In this document: positions 7,430-10,556 of the stretch, one piece after another
How the letters are laid out: every line of letters begins with the position of its first letter
Position numbering within the stretch: the first letter of the stretch is position 1
Source of the DNA: Rhizobium sp. Q54
Lineage (GTDB): Bacteria; Pseudomonadota; Alphaproteobacteria; Rhizobiales; Beijerinckiaceae
Length of the DNA stretch: 10,556 nt
Reading direction: 5' to 3'
NCBI GenBank assembly: GCA_945901195.1
Contig: CAMDKB010000131.1
Span: forward strand, 1-10,556
Notes under the pieces: generated by a model
Seen by the model: only the letters and a program-made list of their open reading frames with translations
Told to the model about the DNA's origin: nothing
The model's database searches: none
Made by a program: the position numbers and the translations under genes

Positions 7430-8251
7430 TCACTCGGTCAGGAATTTCACAGCCAATTCATTGAAGGTTTCGGCTTCATCGATATGCGGGCAATGGCCAG
7501 CATTTTCGAAGACGTGCAGTTTTGATCCCGGCACTTCATTGTGCAGCTTCGGCCCAAATCCCGGTGCGCGCAAGGGATCAAGCGCACCCGTCACGAGGAA
7601 GACGGGACATTTGACCGGGGAATAGTCGGGCCTTGTCATCGCAAACCCGCTGGGTTCACGCCACGGCGCCTTGAATCGCGCCGCCGCTGTGCATTCCCAT
7701 GCGCCGGGTGCGCGGGAGAGTTCATACCTGCGATCGATGTAGGCCTGATCCTTGTAGATCGCAGGGTTCTTGAACATGACCTCGACGAGCTGGCGCATAT
7801 GATCGTGATCGCCCTCGTAGGTGTTCAGAACCTTGCGGGCGTCGTTATCAGGCACATCGCCGCCACCGGATATCACGATGGCCTTTTCGACAGGCCATGG
7901 GCAATCCTTGCGCGCAATGGTCGAGAGCAACACTGTACCGCCCATCGAATTGCCCATGAAATGAGCGCGCTTGATGCCGAGCGTATGCAGGAATTGAGTT
8001 ATATGATCGATACGATAATTATACATATTATCGAACGAAAAGACTTTCTCGGTCTTCCCGAACCCTGCCCAGTCCGGCGCTATGACGCGAAAATGCTTTG
8101 AGAGCGCATCGATATTGCGCTCCCAGCTCAGTTCGCAGCAGCCGCCGAATTCTCCGCTATGCAAAGCTACAAGCGGAAAACCTTCACCAGCTTCAATGTA
8201 ATGAGTCATGATGCCGCCAGCGCGGACATATTGGCTGCGATAATTGGTCAT
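7430..8251 (-). CDS. Alpha/beta hydrolase (meta-cleavage-product-hydrolase-like)
   Basis: A 273-residue cytosolic alpha/beta hydrolase with a complete triad: nucleophile S102 in MGNSMGG, D225 in TGALDPL and H253 in AGHCPH. The block HSGEFGG (31-37) stands where C-C bond hydrolases of aromatic degradation (MhpC/BphD/HsaD type) carry their HG-rich oxyanion motif, and the PDWAGFGKT turn (59-67) and overall length fit that broad group. The fold and triad do not decide between C-C, ester or lactone hydrolysis. ATG 8251 was chosen because GGGGAGGGAG (8254-8263) precedes it; an in-frame TTG at 8269 would place that site inside the gene. It begins 23 bp after the flavin monooxygenase stop and ends 56 bp before dctP, so it belongs to the same transcript. 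A role in opening the monooxygenase product is inference. Confidence 0.9.
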   Translation of the reverse strand: MTNYRSQYVRAGGIMTHYIEAGEGFPLVALHSGEFGGCCELSWERNIDALSKHFRVIAPDWAGFGKTEKVFSFDNMYNYRIDHITQFLHTLGIKRAHFMGNSMGGTVLLSTIARKDCPWPVEKAIVISGGGDVPDNDARKVLNTYEGDHDHMRQLVEVMFKNPAIYKDQAYIDRRYELSRAPGAWECTAAARFKAPWREPSGFAMTRPDYSPVKCPVFLVTGALDPLRAPGFGPKLHNEVPGSKLHVFENAGHCPHIDEAETFNELAVKFLTE

Positions 8252-8253
8252 GG

Positions 8254-8263
8254 CTCCCTCCCC
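8254..8263 (-). promoter_or_regulatory. Strong ribosome-binding site of the hydrolase at 8251
   Basis: GGGGAGGGAG on the - strand directly before ATG 8251. It rules against the TTG start 18 bases upstream. Confidence 0.75.
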
Positions 8264-8274
8264 GTTCAAGATGT

Positions 8275-9549
8275 TCAGCGTGCGCCGGCAGAACCGAGTT
8301 GTCCGCCCACACTGCGCTCCATCTTCACCGTGGATGACGAGTAAAGCATGTATTTTTCCGGCGGTTCGCCCGGCAGTTCGCTGGGCTGGCCGGAAATGCG
8401 GCTATGCGGGAAATCCTCTTTCAGACGCGGATAAACGTGACGTGCGAAATTGCGGATACCTTTCACGGAGTCTTCGTGTTCAAGGAACCCGGCCTGCCCC
8501 ATGTTGAGGATGTGGCCATAGCCGCCGACATAATCGTTGTGCCGCTTGATCTGCTGATAGACCTGTTCGGGTGTGCCAGCGAACATGAAGCCACCACGGA
8601 TGGCCGCTTCAACACTCGCGCCTTTGGCGAAGGCGCTGAGCGGATGTTCCCCGCCACGCATCATGGCAACGTTTGCAGCAACAGGCACATAGCCCGGCGG
8701 ATTGGCATATTGTGGGGCAACCTTGTTGGCAGTCACATACCAGAGCAATTTTTCTGCGCCCTCATGGGCTTCCTTTTCGGTTTCGCCCACATAAACCAGC
8801 GCCGCATAGGCAAGGCGATGATTGGGGATGTCCTGCCCCCGGCCCGATTCGCGCCAGCCCTTGCGATAGGAATCGAAAATCTTGCGGGTTGTGTCCCAGC
8901 CGGTCAGGAATGTCGCCTGAATAAAGCCGTGCGCGCCAACTTCGTAGGCGCCGCTGGCACTGGTCGTCGAAACCCATACTGGCGGATGGGGATCCTGCCA
9001 CTGGCGCGGCCAGATGTTGATGTTGCGATGATGGAAGAACCGCCCTTCATGGCTGAACGGGCCATCGTGACTTTGCCACGCCTTGCAGATGAGATCGAGC
9101 GCTTCCCAGAAGCGTTCGTTCATTCGCACCGGATTGCTGTTGGCGGGCGAAATCTCGTACGGCACGCCACGCACAAAGCCTGCCTCCAGCCGGCCTTTTG
9201 AAAGCACGTCTATCAGCGCCATTTCTTCGGCCACGCGAATGGGCTGGCGGCGATTGGCGATGGGATTTCCCAGAATGAGCAGCCGCGCGCGCTTGGTAAG
9301 ACGGGCCAGCGCAGCCAGCATCAGAGGTGCCGCAGGATCAACGCAGGTTGCAGTCTGATGATGTTCGTTGAGCATGATTTCCATGCCCTCTTCATCTGCA
9401 ATCTGCCATTCTTCAAGATACCGGTCGTAAAGTTCTGCACCCTTACGCGGATCATAATTCTTGTTGGGCAGCGAGACGCGGATCGAGGGATAGGAATCAG
9501 CGGGCGGAAGATAGGGATAGGCTGTTTCACTGAAGTGCCAGGCTTGCAT
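8275..9549 (-). CDS. LLM-class flavin-dependent monooxygenase (bacterial luciferase-like)
   Basis: A 424-residue TIM-barrel oxidoreductase of the luciferase-like superfamily. These enzymes use reduced FMN, normally from a separate reductase, and O2 to oxidise aldehydes, ketones, sulfonates and other substrates. Visible landmarks: NEHH (61-64, the conserved luciferase-alpha-like EHH), a GNPIANRRQPIRVAEEMALI block (94-113), GRLEAGFVRG (119-128), the NSNPVRMNERFWEAL helix region, PPVWVSTTS near 190, and FAGTPEQV in the C-terminal third. ATG 9549 has AGGAG (9557-9561) seven bases upstream. The last 35 or so residues (from PSELPGEPPEKY on) are polar and do not resemble the barrel core, so the protein has a longer tail than many relatives. 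No flavin reductase gene is present in the window. Baeyer-Villiger-type oxidation followed by the flanking hydrolases is an attractive but unproven role. Confidence 0.92.
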   Translation of the reverse strand: MQAWHFSETAYPYLPPADSYPSIRVSLPNKNYDPRKGAELYDRYLEEWQIADEEGMEIMLNEHHQTATCVDPAAPLMLAALARLTKRARLLILGNPIANRRQPIRVAEEMALIDVLSKGRLEAGFVRGVPYEISPANSNPVRMNERFWEALDLICKAWQSHDGPFSHEGRFFHHRNINIWPRQWQDPHPPVWVSTTSASGAYEVGAHGFIQATFLTGWDTTRKIFDSYRKGWRESGRGQDIPNHRLAYAALVYVGETEKEAHEGAEKLLWYVTANKVAPQYANPPGYVPVAANVAMMRGGEHPLSAFAKGASVEAAIRGGFMFAGTPEQVYQQIKRHNDYVGGYGHILNMGQAGFLEHEDSVKGIRNFARHVYPRLKEDFPHSRISGQPSELPGEPPEKYMLYSSSTVKMERSVGGQLGSAGAR

Positions 9550-9604
9550 GGCTCTGCTCCTGTCGCAGGATAAGTTGATAAGTGTTGCGGATTAGGCTTT
9601 CAGC

Positions 9605-9631
9605 CGAAGTCTTCTGTCGAGAAGAACTTCG
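9605..9631. other. Hairpin between the TTG-start hydrolase and the monooxygenase gene
   Basis: An inverted repeat with arms CGAAGTCTTCT (9605-9615) and AGAAGA + CTTCG (9620-9625, 9627-9631), a GTCG loop and one bulged A (9626). It lies in the 85-bp gap between two - strand genes. There is no T-run after it on the - strand, so an mRNA-stability or processing element is more likely than a terminator. A smaller repeat GGCT-TTC-AGCC (9595-9605) abuts it. Confidence 0.45.
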
Positions 9632-9634
9632 TGT

Positions 9635-10405
9635 TTATTGAAGAAAATCGAGAACAGCCTTGGCGAACGCCTGTGGCTGTTCTTGATGTGGACCATGTCC
9701 AGCTTCAGGAATGGTGAGGGTCTTGGCGCCTGGAACGAGCTTCGCATAGGCGTCCATGTAAGCCGCGCTTACGAGGCCATCACTAGCGCCGCGCAGAAAG
9801 AGCGTTGGCGCCTTTATGCGCTGCAGGCGATGAGGCAGTTTGGGATTGTGCATGTACGGCTCCCAGACATAAAGCGCCAGCGTTTCACGATTGCGCACTT
9901 GTATGGCCAGTTCCTCATCGGTGAACTTTGATGCATCGAACGGAAACTTCGACGGATCATGAAACATGATCTTCGGTACATCAGGTGGCGACATCACAAA
10001 AATATCGGGAATATCGAGTTTGTCAGCCGGGCCGGTCTTCACGCCGACTGCGCCCGCAAATACAACCTTGCTGAAACGTTCGGGCGCTTTGGTCGCCATT
10101 TCCGCCGTGATCCAGCCGCCGATGGAGGCGCCGAGAATATCGGTCTTGGCAATCCCGTAGTGATCCATCAATTCAAGATAGATGTGTGCAACATCATCGA
10201 CACTGTCGATCCAGTCAGGCAAGGCTGAACGTCCAAAGCCGGGATGCGAAGGACAAATCAGGCGCCGCTTGGCAACCAGCAGTGGAATAAAGGCGTCAGT
10301 CGGGCGAAAGCCTCCACCGGGATGGAGATAAAGAAGCGGCGCGCCGCTGCCTTCTTCATGGACTTCGATTTCGCATCCTGCGATATTTACGGTGGTCCGT
10401 TGCAA
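9635..10405 (-). CDS. Alpha/beta hydrolase (first gene of the - strand operon, TTG start)
   Basis: A 256-residue alpha/beta hydrolase with a complete triad: S94 in LGASIGGW, D209 in RGASDGL and H237 in AGHGPHQEQP. HPGGGF (28-33) is the oxyanion-hole region and SHPGFGRS (53-60) is the usual turn after strand 4. It is clearly a different subfamily from the hydrolase at 7430-8251, with different nucleophile elbow and oxyanion residues, so it is not a recent duplicate. The start is TTG 10405, chosen because GGGAGGA (10410-10416) sits at good distance and no in-frame ATG or GTG gives a full N-terminus; the ATG at 10425 is out of frame. The following monooxygenase gene starts 85 bp downstream past a hairpin. 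The family covers esterases, lactonases and C-C hydrolases; the substrate is not readable from sequence. Confidence 0.9.
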   Translation of the reverse strand: MQRTTVNIAGCEIEVHEEGSGAPLLYLHPGGGFRPTDAFIPLLVAKRRLICPSHPGFGRSALPDWIDSVDDVAHIYLELMDHYGIAKTDILGASIGGWITAEMATKAPERFSKVVFAGAVGVKTGPADKLDIPDIFVMSPPDVPKIMFHDPSKFPFDASKFTDEELAIQVRNRETLALYVWEPYMHNPKLPHRLQRIKAPTLFLRGASDGLVSAAYMDAYAKLVPGAKTLTIPEAGHGPHQEQPQAFAKAVLDFLQ

Positions 10406-10409
10406 TATG

Positions 10410-10416
10410 TCCTCCC
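10410..10416 (-). promoter_or_regulatory. Ribosome-binding site supporting a TTG start
   Basis: GGGAGGA on the - strand, four bases before TTG 10405. It is nearly a perfect anti-16S match and is the main reason for accepting the rare start codon. Confidence 0.7.
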
Positions 10417-10556
10417 GGGTGACATCGCCCTCAATTCGAGGTGCGCCTTTTGAAGACCCCTAGACTGGCACTACCAGCCCGTGCAGTCCATTCCCCTTTT
10501 CAAAATAATTGTAACTGCCCAGGTTCCTTCCTGCCACCGTGATTTTTATCCGATTT
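10417..10556 (-). promoter_or_regulatory. Gene-free leader, probable promoter region of the - strand operon
   Basis: No credible coding frame lies here. On the - strand a TACAAT (10508-10513) resembles a -10 box, with GTGGCA (10532-10537) 18 bp upstream as a 4-of-6 match to a -35 box. Transcription would then start near 10500 with a leader of about 95 nt. Nested inverted repeats follow: GACTG (10463-10467) with CAGTC (10484-10488), and CTGG (10465-10468) with CCAG (10474-10477), which could be an operator or leader hairpin. All of this is by eye and weak. Confidence 0.3.

Noticed and set aside
8404..9201. A 265-codon + strand open frame
   Set aside because: It lies wholly antisense to the well-supported LLM monooxygenase, has no recognisable domain or ribosome-binding site, and reads as a shadow frame.
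7430..10405. The two alpha/beta hydrolases as a tandem duplication
   Set aside because: Their oxyanion, nucleophile-elbow and cap sequences differ throughout (GNSMGG versus GASIGG), and the monooxygenase gene separates them.

Overview
The window looks like part of a catabolic/transport region from a proteobacterium, most likely an alphaproteobacterium. The reasons are moderately high GC, tight ATGA-type gene overlaps, a Liv-type ABC transporter, a tripartite TRAP transporter, a BKACE-family enzyme and an LLM flavin monooxygenase packed together. The taxonomic call is inference from gene style, not from a marker gene.

Left part (1-3368, + strand): the 3' end of one operon. It starts inside a branched-chain-type ABC transporter ATPase (livF, 5' end missing). 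The two permeases livH and livM follow, then a beta-keto acid cleavage enzyme (BKACE, former DUF849). Gene junctions are 1 bp, a 4-bp ATGA overlap and 2 bp, so this is surely one transcript. The first ATPase (livG) and the binding protein (livK-like) must lie upstream or elsewhere.

Middle (3369-3419): a 51-bp convergent gap containing an imperfect hairpin.

Right part (3420-10405, - strand, read right to left): a seven-gene operon-like run. In transcription order it holds an alpha/beta hydrolase with a TTG start, an LLM-class flavin monooxygenase, a second alpha/beta hydrolase, a TRAP binding protein (dctP), the TRAP small permease (dctQ), the TRAP large permease (dctM) and an aldo/keto reductase. 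A strong hairpin followed by a T-run lies between dctP and dctQ. It may act as a partial terminator that keeps binding protein above permease. The last 151 bp (10406-10556) hold no gene and probably the promoter of this operon.

Working model (inference): the TRAP system imports an organic acid. The flavin monooxygenase oxidises it or a derived ketone/aldehyde, the hydrolases open an ester, lactone or C-C bond, and the aldo/keto reductase interconverts a carbonyl and an alcohol. The + strand operon imports a second (or related) substrate and uses the BKACE to split a beta-keto acid with acetyl-CoA into acetoacetate and an acyl-CoA. The substrate cannot be read from the sequence. No mobile element, CRISPR array, tRNA or rRNA was seen.
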